From NCBI GenBank assembly GCA_002479455.1, contig DLNB01000033.1:37431-101430 (forward strand): DNA of 64,000 nt, in the 5' to 3' direction. The notes beneath the pieces are model-generated. The model did not search any database and had not been told where the DNA came from. It saw only the letters and a program-made list of their open reading frames with translations. The stretch's first letter is position 1. Each line of letters opens with the position of its first letter. Below are positions 11,235-19,203 of the stretch, piece by piece. Source of the stretch: Acetothermia bacterium UBA7521. GTDB taxonomy: Bacteria; Bipolaricaulota; Bipolaricaulia; Bipolaricaulales; Bipolaricaulaceae. The position numbers were made by a program, and so were the translations under genes.

Positions 11235-12938
11235 ATGAAGCGGGCGTGGCTGGCGGTGCTGCTGGTGGGGGTGGGGTTCGGGCTGTTTGCCCTCATCCTC
11301 GTCTTCGTGGGACCCGATGCCGTGTGGCAGCAGGTCCAGGCGCTGGGACCTTTCGGCTTCCTGGCCATGGTCGGGAACGACCTCGTCGCGACGTTGTTCT
11401 GGGTCGCCAGCTGGGCGGTCCTTCTCCACGCCTTCGGCGCGCGCCTCCACCTGCGCACGGTCGCGGGAATCGGCGTGGCCGGGTTCGCTGTTTCGTACAT
11501 CACGCCAGTCGCCTACGTGGGCGGGGAACCCGTACGGGCGTGGCTCGCCTCTCAGAAGACCGGCCGCCCCCTGCCGACCGTGTTCGCAACGCTGTTCGTG
11601 GACCGGCTGCTGGCCGGGCTGAGCCTGGTCCTGTTCGCCGTGCTCGGCGGGGCGTTCACCCTCACCGGCGAGATCCTCTCCTCGACGGCCAAGCTCCAGG
11701 TGGGAGCGGGCCTTCTCGTCGTCGCGCTCGCCGTGGTCCTGGGAGTCCTGAGCTTCGCCCGCAACTTCCACTGGCTGTCCCGAATCGTCGCCTCGCTGAG
11801 GCGCTTCCGCCGATCGTGGAACTGGCCTCAGGCGTGGGGAGAGAAGATCCACGCGATGGAAAACGAGATGCACGCCGCGTTCACCCGCCACCTTTTCTGC
11901 ACCGCCTTCGCCTTCCTGCTTCAGTTGGCGAGCTTCTTCTGCACCTACCTCCGGCCGCAGATCTTCTTCTACTTCACCGAGGGTCGCCTGTTCTCCCTTT
12001 CAGATCTCGCCGTGTACTTCAACCTCAACGCGATCCTGACCACGTTCCTCTGGCTGACCCCCGCCGGGTTGGGCACCGCCGAAGGAGGTCGGGTGGGAAT
12101 CCTCGGACTGGTCAAGATCTCCCCCCAGGGAGCGATGGCGTTCTCCCTCACGGTGCGGTTCCTCGAGCTCCTGCTCGTGGGGGCGGGCCTCGTCTACCTG
12201 TCACGGGAAGGCCTGTGGACGATGTTTGGGAAGAAACTCACGCCAGGCGAGACCGGAAGGCGCCTGCGTTCGACGTTGAAGCTCGTGCGCGGGCTGTTCG
12301 AGGTCGGGCTGCTCTACCTGTGGGCTCTGATTCCACCCCGTTGGCGCAGGAAGCTGTTCGCCCGCCGGTTCCGCGCGCCGGACCCCTGGAACTACGCCAC
12401 AAGCCCCTACGAGAAGGGAAAATACGAGCGGAAGCTGGCAATCCTTCCCCGGTCCCCAGATCCCGCCCGTCCGCCCTACGACCGGGTGTTGGAGATCGGA
12501 TGCGCCGAGGGCCAGTTCACCTGCCTCCTTGCTCGTGCAGGGGTGGGGGAGAACGTAGTAGGGGTCGACTTCGCCCCCCCGGCCGTAGCGCGGGCACGAA
12601 GCCATTGCCCGCGTCGCGGGGTGGAGTTCCACCTCATGGACATCACGACGGAGCTCCCCGAGGGTGAGTTCGACCTTGTCTTCTGCTCCGAGGTTCTCTA
12701 CTACCTCGGTTCGCTGGGACGGATCCGAGACCTTGCAGAACGCCTCTCCAGAAAGCTCCGGCCCGGGGGGCACGTGGTCCTCGTCGGCCCTTGGCCCGCA
12801 GGCAGGTTCTTCCACCGCCCGTTCCTCGCTCACCCCGACCTGCGGGTCGTGAGGGAGCACGTGGAGCGGGGACCCACTCGACCCTACGTGATCACCTGCC
12901 TGGAGCGGGGAGGCCGATCGGTAGAGCCGGTGGTGTGA
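11235..12938 (+). CDS. UPF0104 flippase-like / NodS-like methyltransferase fusion
   Basis: A 567-aa two-part protein. Residues 1 to about 325 are polytopic and match the LPG-synthase-TM/UPF0104 family of lipid flippase-like domains (for example GFAVSYITPVAYVGGEPVRAW and LTPAGLGTAEGG). After a linker, residues 375-567 form a class I SAM methyltransferase of NodS type: DPWNYATSPYEKGKYERK, then the SAM motif VLEIGCAEGQF and acidic LMDITTELP. ATG at 11235 follows TTGGAC-19-TACCCT, a plausible promoter. It converges with a PIG-L deacetylase and overlaps it by 47 bp, which suggests a shared glycan or glycolipid modification. The substrate is unknown. Confidence 0.8.
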   Translation: MKRAWLAVLLVGVGFGLFALILVFVGPDAVWQQVQALGPFGFLAMVGNDLVATLFWVASWAVLLHAFGARLHLRTVAGIGVAGFAVSYITPVAYVGGEPVRAWLASQKTGRPLPTVFATLFVDRLLAGLSLVLFAVLGGAFTLTGEILSSTAKLQVGAGLLVVALAVVLGVLSFARNFHWLSRIVASLRRFRRSWNWPQAWGEKIHAMENEMHAAFTRHLFCTAFAFLLQLASFFCTYLRPQIFFYFTEGRLFSLSDLAVYFNLNAILTTFLWLTPAGLGTAEGGRVGILGLVKISPQGAMAFSLTVRFLELLLVGAGLVYLSREGLWTMFGKKLTPGETGRRLRSTLKLVRGLFEVGLLYLWALIPPRWRRKLFARRFRAPDPWNYATSPYEKGKYERKLAILPRSPDPARPPYDRVLEIGCAEGQFTCLLARAGVGENVVGVDFAPPAVARARSHCPRRGVEFHLMDITTELPEGEFDLVFCSEVLYYLGSLGRIRDLAERLSRKLRPGGHVVLVGPWPAGRFFHRPFLAHPDLRVVREHVERGPTRPYVITCLERGGRSVEPVV

Positions 12939-13896
12939 ACGCAGCGTACAGCTCGTTGGGGCGGACAAAGCTTGCCAAGAACCGCCCATTCGTGATCCGT
13001 TGCGAGCTGTACGCGCGAATGGCCCTCAACTTCACTTCCATCAGTTCGTCGGTCATCTCATGACTGTGCCATGTCCAGCCCCCCAACGCGGCGGGCACCG
13101 TCAGCGATTGGTCGGTAGCCAAGCGCCGGGGGGCAGGCCAGCTCGGGGCATGGACAATGTACAAGCGTAGCTGTGGCCCGTCGTCCAGCTCCACCGTGGC
13201 CAGCGCCGCCAACACAAGCTGCACCGCAGCTCGATGGTCTGGATGCCCATCCTCGGGGTGGGGCATGTAGAGCGTAGTTGGGCTAAACCGGCGCAGGATC
13301 AACGCGAGGTCGGCCACGAGGTCCTCTCCGCAGTACAGCGCACTGGTGTTGAAGCTGTTCCTGTAGAACGCGTAGTTCGCCTTCGTGAACGGGCTCGTGT
13401 ACGGCGTTGCCCGCTTCCAGTTCGTACTAGCGAGAGCCGCAAGCCCAGCGTCCGGGTAGCCCAAGTACAGGGCCGAGGTCACGGGTACGCCCAGAACGCG
13501 CAAAGCGGCCGCTGCTTCCTTCTGTCGCCGGTATCCCAAAGCTCGGTAGTCTTCGGCCCTCCGCAGAGGGTTGAGGGTGAAGAGACTCTTCGCAGCGCGG
13601 TTCGCATCACCGTTTGTCAGGAACACCACCAGGACCTGTTGGCCCGCCTGTTTGAGCTGGGCGATCGTTCCCCCGAGAGCCAGAAGCTCATCATCTGGAT
13701 GGGGAGCGATCACGAGCACCCGCTCCACTCCCGAGATCGGAGCCGGAACCTCGACCCGCGGCGGGGAGGCCACCCACCACAGAAACAAGCTCAGGAACGG
13801 GTGCGGAACACCGGGGATGAACCCAAGCGCCACAGGGAGGAGAAGGATCCCCCCCGCAATCCACACTCGCCGCGGAACCTGCTGCCTTTTCGCCAC
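12892..13896 (-). CDS. Membrane-anchored PIG-L family N-deacetylase
   Basis: A 334-aa protein starting at GTG 13896, with GGAGG upstream and TATAAT further upstream. An N-terminal hydrophobic segment (residues 11-28) is followed by the LmbE/PIG-L fold. The zinc motif APHPDDE is at 64-70 and the second motif is HPEDGHPDHR. Family members deacetylate N-acetylglucosamine in GlcNAc-PI, mycothiol or polysaccharide substrates. The neighbouring NodS-like methyltransferase acts, in Nod-factor chemistry, on deacetylated amino sugars, so a joint pathway is a reasonable inference. The 3' end overlaps the convergent methyltransferase gene. Confidence 0.88.
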   Translation of the reverse strand: MAKRQQVPRRVWIAGGILLLPVALGFIPGVPHPFLSLFLWWVASPPRVEVPAPISGVERVLVIAPHPDDELLALGGTIAQLKQAGQQVLVVFLTNGDANRAAKSLFTLNPLRRAEDYRALGYRRQKEAAAALRVLGVPVTSALYLGYPDAGLAALASTNWKRATPYTSPFTKANYAFYRNSFNTSALYCGEDLVADLALILRRFSPTTLYMPHPEDGHPDHRAAVQLVLAALATVELDDGPQLRLYIVHAPSWPAPRRLATDQSLTVPAALGGWTWHSHEMTDELMEVKLRAIRAYSSQRITNGRFLASFVRPNELYAAFTPPALPIGLPAPGR

Positions 13897-13959
13897 AAAG
13901 CCTCCATCATTATATACGCGCCTCCGTTCTCTCCGTTCGGCGTCCGGGGCTCGACCCTG

Positions 13960-13965
13960 TAAGAT
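13960..13965 (+). promoter_or_regulatory. -10-like hexamer TAAGAT, 7 nt before the ROK start
   Basis: TAAGAT lies 7 nt before ATG 13973 with no Shine-Dalgarno between, fitting a leaderless promoter. It lies in the 76-bp divergent spacer shared with the PIG-L gene, whose own TATAAT reads on the other strand. Confidence 0.5.
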
Positions 13966-13972
13966 CCAAGCG

Positions 13973-14857
13973 ATGACGCGAACGATCGGCGTTGACATCG
14001 GGGGGACTCGTACCCGTGTGGCAGCGGTGGCCACGGGACGGATCCTCGCCCGTCGCGCGTTCCAGACCCGCGGGATTGAAGATGTCGAGACCGCCATCCG
14101 GGGGATTCTTGTGGAAACCGGATGGGGCAAGCCCACGGCAATCGGGGTGGGGGCACCGGCCCCGCTCGACATGCGCTCAGGACGGATCCTTTCCTGCCCA
14201 AATCTGCCCGGGTGGAACAAGGTCGAGGTGAGAGAAGAGCTCCAGCGTGCGTTTGGATGTCCGGTCTCCCTCGCGAACGACGCCACCTGCGCTGCGATCG
14301 GCGAACTCACGTTCGGCGTCCGCTCCCGCGATTTCGTGTACATCACCTGGTCGACCGGCATTGGAGGTGGGATTGTCGCAGGAGGCCAGGTTGTGTGGGG
14401 AGCGACGGGCGGGGCGGGGGAGATCGGGCACATCGTTCTCCAGCCTGGCGGACCTCCGTGCGCGTGCGGAAAGAACGGGTGCCTGGAGGCGCTCGCCGGC
14501 GGGGCATCTTTGGCCCGTCTGGGAACAGAAGCGCTGGGCGCCCCCCTCTCCGCCAGGGATCTTGTCGTCCATGCCCAACGGGAGAATCCCGCTGCCGGCA
14601 AGCTTGTCCTCGACGCCTGCCGGGCGTTCGGACAAGGGATCGCCATCGTGTGGGAGATCCTCGAACCCGGGCTGATCGTCCTGGGGGGCGGGCTCACCGG
14701 ATCGTGGGCGTTCCTCGGTCCTCAAGTCCTCGCCGCAGCCCAGGGAATGGTCCGCGAGAGGCCACGGGTTGAGCTGACGCAGCTTGGCGACGACGCCGGG
14801 CTCCTCGGTGCTGCCTCCCTCTCCGCTTATACGCCAGCGGAGTGGTATTCCCCGTAA
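13973..14857 (+). CDS. ROK-family sugar kinase (glucokinase-like)
   Basis: A 294-aa cytosolic kinase that probably phosphorylates glucose or an N-acetyl-hexosamine. It has the N-terminal phosphate loop VDIGGTRTRVA, the ROK signature around GATGGAGEIGHIVLQPGG, and a zinc-binding CACGKNGC cluster with CLEALAGG. The adenosine motif LIVLGGGL is near the C-terminus. I chose the ATG at 13973 because it begins directly with the family's N-terminus. The stop lies 2 bp from the convergent secreted-protein gene. The exact sugar cannot be told from sequence. Confidence 0.92.
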   Translation: MTRTIGVDIGGTRTRVAAVATGRILARRAFQTRGIEDVETAIRGILVETGWGKPTAIGVGAPAPLDMRSGRILSCPNLPGWNKVEVREELQRAFGCPVSLANDATCAAIGELTFGVRSRDFVYITWSTGIGGGIVAGGQVVWGATGGAGEIGHIVLQPGGPPCACGKNGCLEALAGGASLARLGTEALGAPLSARDLVVHAQRENPAAGKLVLDACRAFGQGIAIVWEILEPGLIVLGGGLTGSWAFLGPQVLAAAQGMVRERPRVELTQLGDDAGLLGAASLSAYTPAEWYSP

Positions 14858-14859
14858 GG

Positions 14860-15675
14860 CTACTCACCCAACGTGTACCGGACCTCGGCTGTGACCCTAT
14901 CCAACCCTGTCCCGGAGAAAGACACGATCACCGAACCCGACCACGATGCCTGTGTGGTCGTCAGCGTGATGCTCCCCGATGCCGGCCTTGCAGGGCGAAC
15001 GGCCATCCGTGCCTGGATCCGCGCGCTCTCCGCCTTCGCCCCGATGGTGATCGTCTGAAGGGCCGGACCAAACGAGAAAGAGCTCTGGATGAACAACTCG
15101 TCGACCTCCGCCCCCAGCTCAAGCCCTGCTCCAGAGGTAGAGAACGACAGGCTGACCCACCTCATCCCCGTTACCCCCAACCTGAGTTCCCCGAACGGGT
15201 TCCCCCCAGGCCAGGCCAGGTTTGCGTTCGCCTCAATCCACCACGGATCCTGGTCTAACCGAACGAACGCCCAGCCCACCGCAGTCAAGAACCGCCCGCC
15301 GAGCAGATCGACAACCGTCGCCTTGCCTCCCACCTGAGAGGAGACAAGGCCGAGATCCGTTCCCCAGATTGGTTTCCAGGACCCCGTTGCCGACACATCC
15401 ATTCGCCCTGCTGTAGAGAGAACGCTCGTCTCGGCCCCCGTCGACACCTCCCCCCACGTGGTGGTCGCCCCGAGTTGGAGGCGACGCAGGCAGCCACAGA
15501 GGAGATCCCCCTCGATCCGTCCCGACAGGTTGACCCCACCCACGTCCCCTGAGAGGTGGAACCAGCCGACCCCACTTGGCCGCTCGCCAATCTCGAACCG
15601 CGTCCCCACCTCGCCTCCCAGCGCCAGGCCTACCGCCAACACAACCACCATCGCGACTGCAGTTAGCTTCATCAT
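14860..15675 (-). CDS. Secreted beta-rich hypothetical protein
   Basis: A 271-aa protein with an N-terminal signal peptide (MMKLTAVAMVVVLAVGLALGG). The rest alternates short hydrophobic strands with Ser/Thr/Gly turns, with no charged helices, as in beta-barrel or beta-sandwich surface proteins. Its start overlaps the trmB stop by 4 bp, so it is probably cotranscribed. I do not recognise a family. An outer-membrane or periplasmic structural role is only inference. Confidence 0.7.
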   Translation of the reverse strand: MMKLTAVAMVVVLAVGLALGGEVGTRFEIGERPSGVGWFHLSGDVGGVNLSGRIEGDLLCGCLRRLQLGATTTWGEVSTGAETSVLSTAGRMDVSATGSWKPIWGTDLGLVSSQVGGKATVVDLLGGRFLTAVGWAFVRLDQDPWWIEANANLAWPGGNPFGELRLGVTGMRWVSLSFSTSGAGLELGAEVDELFIQSSFSFGPALQTITIGAKAESARIQARMAVRPARPASGSITLTTTQASWSGSVIVSFSGTGLDRVTAEVRYTLGE

Positions 15676-16598
15676 CCCTCCAGTGCCGCGGCGACTGCGG
15701 CCACCGAACGCTTCACCGATGGAGTCCGAAACGGAACCGCAGCGCCATCGAGCTTGGCCATCGCTCCACCCTCATCGCGTACCACAGCAATGAAGTACTG
15801 CTGCTCAAACCCATCGTCGGTCGCGAACACGCGAAGAAGCGCTGACCCGCCGTGGGGCGCCAGGTAGACCGCCTTGACCACGAACGCACCGCCGGGCCAC
15901 GTTTCCTTCAACCCAACGAGGCCAGCAACGGCATCCGGCGTGACCGACCTCAAGATCCGTACATGAGGCATCGTTCCCTCCGCGATGCGCAGTGTACTCC
16001 CTTTCGGTCCCCGCTCCGCCCGAAGCCGCCAAATCCGCCGCCCCTGTCGCCGCCACTTCGCCTCGTACCGCGAACCCGGGCCGACCTCCGCAAGCTCCAC
16101 AGGGCCTGTGACATCGAACCCCGCCGCCCGAAGGTCCTCCGCCGTGTCCTCTGCGTAGACGAGCACGTCCGTGGTCAACTCGAACGTCCCGCCCGGCGCG
16201 AGAACCGTGACCAGCGTTCGGGTGAAGTCCTCATCCATCACCCGCCGTTCGGCGTGGCTCCGCTTCGGCCACGGGCAGGGAAAGTGGACGAACACCCGCG
16301 CAACGCCTTCGTCGGGGAAGAGCTCCCGCAGGGCGAACCGGCCGTCCGCGAGCGCGAGGCGGACGTGCTCCGCTCCGGCGCGAGCGAGCTTGCGGCCCGC
16401 CTTCGTCACACAGGTCAAGCTCGTCTCGAACCCAATCCAGTTCCAATCAGGGTGTTCCTGTGCTACCCCAGCGAGGAACTCCCCGTTCCCAAACCCGATC
16501 TCCACGGCCAGCGGCGCAGTCCGGCCAAACGCGGTAGCCCAATCGGGCGGGATGTGCTCCCACCGCTCCGGCGTCACCAGGTACCGTGCGAAGTCCAC
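15672..16598 (-). CDS. trmB: tRNA (guanine-N7)-methyltransferase with C-terminal extension
   Basis: Makes m7G46 in tRNA using SAM. The protein is 308 aa. The N-terminal 215 residues are the Rossmann methyltransferase (VEIGFGNGEF). The motif usually written FPDPWPK reads HFPCPWPKRSHAERR here, with Cys in place of Asp. Residues about 215-308 are an extra domain beginning MPHVRILRSV, of the kind seen in some thermophile TrmB proteins. It starts at GTG 16598, 6 nt after a TATCCT hexamer and without a Shine-Dalgarno, so it is probably leaderless. It is divergent from the amidohydrolase. Confidence 0.92.
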   Translation of the reverse strand: MDFARYLVTPERWEHIPPDWATAFGRTAPLAVEIGFGNGEFLAGVAQEHPDWNWIGFETSLTCVTKAGRKLARAGAEHVRLALADGRFALRELFPDEGVARVFVHFPCPWPKRSHAERRVMDEDFTRTLVTVLAPGGTFELTTDVLVYAEDTAEDLRAAGFDVTGPVELAEVGPGSRYEAKWRRQGRRIWRLRAERGPKGSTLRIAEGTMPHVRILRSVTPDAVAGLVGLKETWPGGAFVVKAVYLAPHGGSALLRVFATDDGFEQQYFIAVVRDEGGAMAKLDGAAVPFRTPSVKRSVAAVAAALEG

Positions 16599-16604
16599 AG
16601 GGCG

Positions 16605-16622
16605 AGGATACCCGGTTACACT
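16605..16622. promoter_or_regulatory. Back-to-back -10-like hexamers of a divergent gene pair
   Basis: The 30-bp spacer between trmB (minus, GTG 16598) and the amidohydrolase (plus, GTG 16629) holds TATCCT on the minus strand (16605-16610) and TACACT on the plus strand (16617-16622). Each lies exactly 6 nt from its start codon. There is no room for a leader or ribosome-binding site in either direction, which is strong support for leaderless transcription of both genes. Confidence 0.65.
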
Positions 16623-16628
16623 GGCTCC

Positions 16629-17483
16629 GTGAGGTCAACGCGATCGGGCTTGCGCTGGCGAGATGTTCCGAAGATCGACGTCCACGCCCATGTCGTCCTC
16701 CATGAGCGGCCGGATACGGATCTCGTGCTGAACACACCGGGCCAGATGCTGGCCGTGATGGACGAGCACCGCGTCGAGCAGGCGGTCGTTCTTCCCATCA
16801 ACTACCCCGCGTACTTCCCTCTCACGGAAGAGAGACAGCGGGACTGGCTTCAGGCGAACAACGATCGCCAGGCAACCCTGATGCGCGAATCCGCGGGGCG
16901 GTTCGTCGCGTTCGCCGACTGCGCTGTGGGGGAGACGTACGCGCCGCAGCGGGTTCTCGCTGAACTGGAGAGGGCTGCGGGAGAGCTGGGGCTCTGCGGG
17001 TTAAAGGTCCACCCCTCCAACCTCAAGGTCCCTGCCGACGATCCTCAACTGTTGCCAATCGTGCGGGCCGCGGCCCGGCTGGGGATCCCGATCGTCTTCC
17101 ATTCCAACCCGTGCGCCTACGACCGCCCGTTCGACCTCTCCGCGCCGGCCCGGGTGTATGAGCTCCTCACGGCGTGCGACCTCGTGGAAGAGGTCGTGGT
17201 CGTGATCGCCCACCTGGGAGGGTTCGGCTTTCACGAGGTCCTCGGCGGATTCGGGTACGTGGACTTCTCCGGGACCCTGCTCAGCGTGTACGAGCTCTAT
17301 GGGACGGCGTTCGCCGAGCGGCTCCTCCGGGCGATCGGTCTCGACCGGGTTCTGTTCGGGACCGACTACCCGATCCACCCCTACGAGCAGTACTACGCGG
17401 TCCTCGACCGGATGAGGTTCACCCCAACCGAGGTAGAGAGGATCGCTTACGGCAACGCCGCCCGCCTCCTCGGCGAGGCTTGA
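16629..17483 (+). CDS. Amidohydrolase-2 family metal-dependent hydrolase
   Basis: A 284-aa TIM-barrel hydrolase related to 4-oxalomesaconate hydratase/ACMSD-type amidohydrolases. Visible metal and active-site motifs are KIDVHAHVV (HxH), LKVHPSNLKV, IVFHSNPC, IAHLGGFGF and the terminal FGTDYPIH Asp. The start is GTG 16629, chosen because the reading frame upstream is antisense to trmB and because of the TACACT box 6 nt upstream. The substrate is unknown. The stop is 6 bp from the convergent acyl-CoA ligase stop. Confidence 0.85.
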   Translation: MRSTRSGLRWRDVPKIDVHAHVVLHERPDTDLVLNTPGQMLAVMDEHRVEQAVVLPINYPAYFPLTEERQRDWLQANNDRQATLMRESAGRFVAFADCAVGETYAPQRVLAELERAAGELGLCGLKVHPSNLKVPADDPQLLPIVRAAARLGIPIVFHSNPCAYDRPFDLSAPARVYELLTACDLVEEVVVVIAHLGGFGFHEVLGGFGYVDFSGTLLSVYELYGTAFAERLLRAIGLDRVLFGTDYPIHPYEQYYAVLDRMRFTPTEVERIAYGNAARLLGEA

Positions 17484-17489
17484 CGAAAC

Positions 17490-19115
17490 CTACCTCCCGG
17501 GCTTGCGGGGCTCGATCCTCGGGGCCGCGCCCGAGGCGACGAGATCCTTCCCCCGCTCGGCGAGCTTGTACTTCTGGACCTTCCCCGACGCGGTCATCGG
17601 GAAGTCCTTGCCCACGATCACGTACCGCGGCACCTTGAACGCCGCGATCTGGCGGGCGCAGAAGTCCACAACCTCCTGGGGGTCGAGGGTATGGCCGTCG
17701 CGAGGAATGATGTACGCCATCCCCACCTCGCCCATCACCCGGTCCGGCACCCCGACCACAGCCACGTTCTGGACGCCGGGGTGGGTGAACAGGACCTCCT
17801 CGATCTCCGCCGGGTAGACGTTGAACCCGCCCACGATGTACATGTCCTTCTTCCGACCCACGATGCGCACGTACCCCTCTTCGTCGAGGGTGGATAGGTC
17901 CCCCGAGTAGAGCCAGCCCTCGTCGTCGATCACTTGGCGGGTGGCATCGGGGTTCTTCCAGTAGCCGAGCATCACGTTGTACCCGCGACAGGCCAGCTCG
18001 CCAGTCTCTCCGAGGGGCACCGGCTGCCAGGCATCATCCACCACCCTGACCTCGATCCCGGAGAGGGCCTTCCCCACGGTCTCCACCCGCTTGTCGATCG
18101 GGTCGTCGAACCGGGTCATCGTGATCACAGGCGACGCCTCGGTGAGTCCGTAGCAAATACAGACGTTGCACCCCAGGTCGTCCATCGTCCCCCGCATCAC
18201 CTCCACCGGGCACGGCGCGCCGGCCATGATCCCCGTGCGGAGGCTGGACACGTCGTAGGGCTTCCCGGCGGCCACCGCCTTCCGCTGCTCGTCCAGTTCC
18301 AGGACGAACATCGTCGGGACGCCGTAGAGAACGCTCACCTTGTGCTTCTCGATCAGGGCGAGGGCCTCGTCGGCCTTGAACACGGGTACCGGGACGATGC
18401 CCGCCCCCCACGTGACCGCACCGAGGATCCCCATCACACACCCGAAGCAGTGGAAGAAGGGAACCGCGAGGAGGAACACGTCTTCTTCCGAAACACGCAT
18501 CACCTCCGTGATCTGGCGGGCGTTCTCGGCCATGTTGATGTGAGAGAGCATCGCCCCCTTGGGGTGACCGGTCGTTCCCGAGGTGTAGAGGATGAACACG
18601 CAGTCCTCGGGCCTCATCGCCCCCTGACGCCGAGCGAGTTCAGCCTGAGCGGCCTTGTCCTCGCCCAGCTTCAAGACGTCGGTGTACGGGCGCAGGCTGG
18701 GAGCCGCCCCGCTGACGGTGATCGCCTCCCGGAGGTGGGGGAGGCTTGGCCGCACCTCAGCGAGCATCGCCGCGTAGTCGATCCCGAGGAACCCTTGGGC
18801 AACGAACACCGCTTTCGCCTCGGCGTTCCCAAGGATGTACTCCACCTCATGGGTCTTGTAGCGGGTGTTCATCGGCACAACCACCCCGCCGGCTTTGGCG
18901 ATGGCGAAGTAGGCCGCGATCCACTCCGGGATGTTCGACATCCAGATCCCGACCTTGTCGCCCGGCTCAATCCCCAGCTTCACCAGACCCGCCGCGAGCC
19001 GGTCCACCTCTGCGGCGAGGGCACGGTAGGGGATCGTCTGGTCCTCGTCGAACACGGCGGGCCGATCGGGAAACTCCTGGGCGGTTTCGTCGAGCACTCG
19101 GGACAGCGTGCGCAT
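17490..19115 (-). CDS. Long-chain acyl-CoA ligase (AMP-forming)
   Basis: A 541-aa member of the ANL superfamily that activates a fatty or other carboxylic acid to its CoA thioester. The AMP-binding P-loop YTSGTTGHPKG, the adenylate motif CYGLTEASP, the hinge GRKKDMYIVGG and the C-terminal catalytic Lys (MTASGKVQK) are intact. ATG 19115 follows GAGGAGGAAG, a good Shine-Dalgarno, and TACACT lies farther upstream. It is divergent from lhr. The acid chain length cannot be assigned. Confidence 0.93.
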   Translation of the reverse strand: MRTLSRVLDETAQEFPDRPAVFDEDQTIPYRALAAEVDRLAAGLVKLGIEPGDKVGIWMSNIPEWIAAYFAIAKAGGVVVPMNTRYKTHEVEYILGNAEAKAVFVAQGFLGIDYAAMLAEVRPSLPHLREAITVSGAAPSLRPYTDVLKLGEDKAAQAELARRQGAMRPEDCVFILYTSGTTGHPKGAMLSHINMAENARQITEVMRVSEEDVFLLAVPFFHCFGCVMGILGAVTWGAGIVPVPVFKADEALALIEKHKVSVLYGVPTMFVLELDEQRKAVAAGKPYDVSSLRTGIMAGAPCPVEVMRGTMDDLGCNVCICYGLTEASPVITMTRFDDPIDKRVETVGKALSGIEVRVVDDAWQPVPLGETGELACRGYNVMLGYWKNPDATRQVIDDEGWLYSGDLSTLDEEGYVRIVGRKKDMYIVGGFNVYPAEIEEVLFTHPGVQNVAVVGVPDRVMGEVGMAYIIPRDGHTLDPQEVVDFCARQIAAFKVPRYVIVGKDFPMTASGKVQKYKLAERGKDLVASGAAPRIEPRKPGR

Positions 19116-19191
19116 CCGTCTTCCTCCTCTGGGTCGCCCGAAGTGTAGGGAAAGCTTGGCCGGGGTGCCAGCCCATCACAGGCGAACCGCT

Positions 19192-19197
19192 TAGAAT
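19192..19197 (+). promoter_or_regulatory. -10-like hexamer TAGAAT, 6 nt before lhr
   Basis: TAGAAT ends 6 nt before the GTG start of lhr at 19204, with no ribosome-binding site between. It matches the spacing at the trmB/amidohydrolase pair and fits a leaderless message. Confidence 0.55.
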
Positions 19198-19203
19198 CCA
19201 GCT

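Noticed and set aside
13897..14697. N-terminal extension of the PIG-L gene to 14697
   Set aside because: It is antisense to the ROK kinase. The family N-terminus, a GTG start and a ribosome-binding site at 13896 explain the gene.
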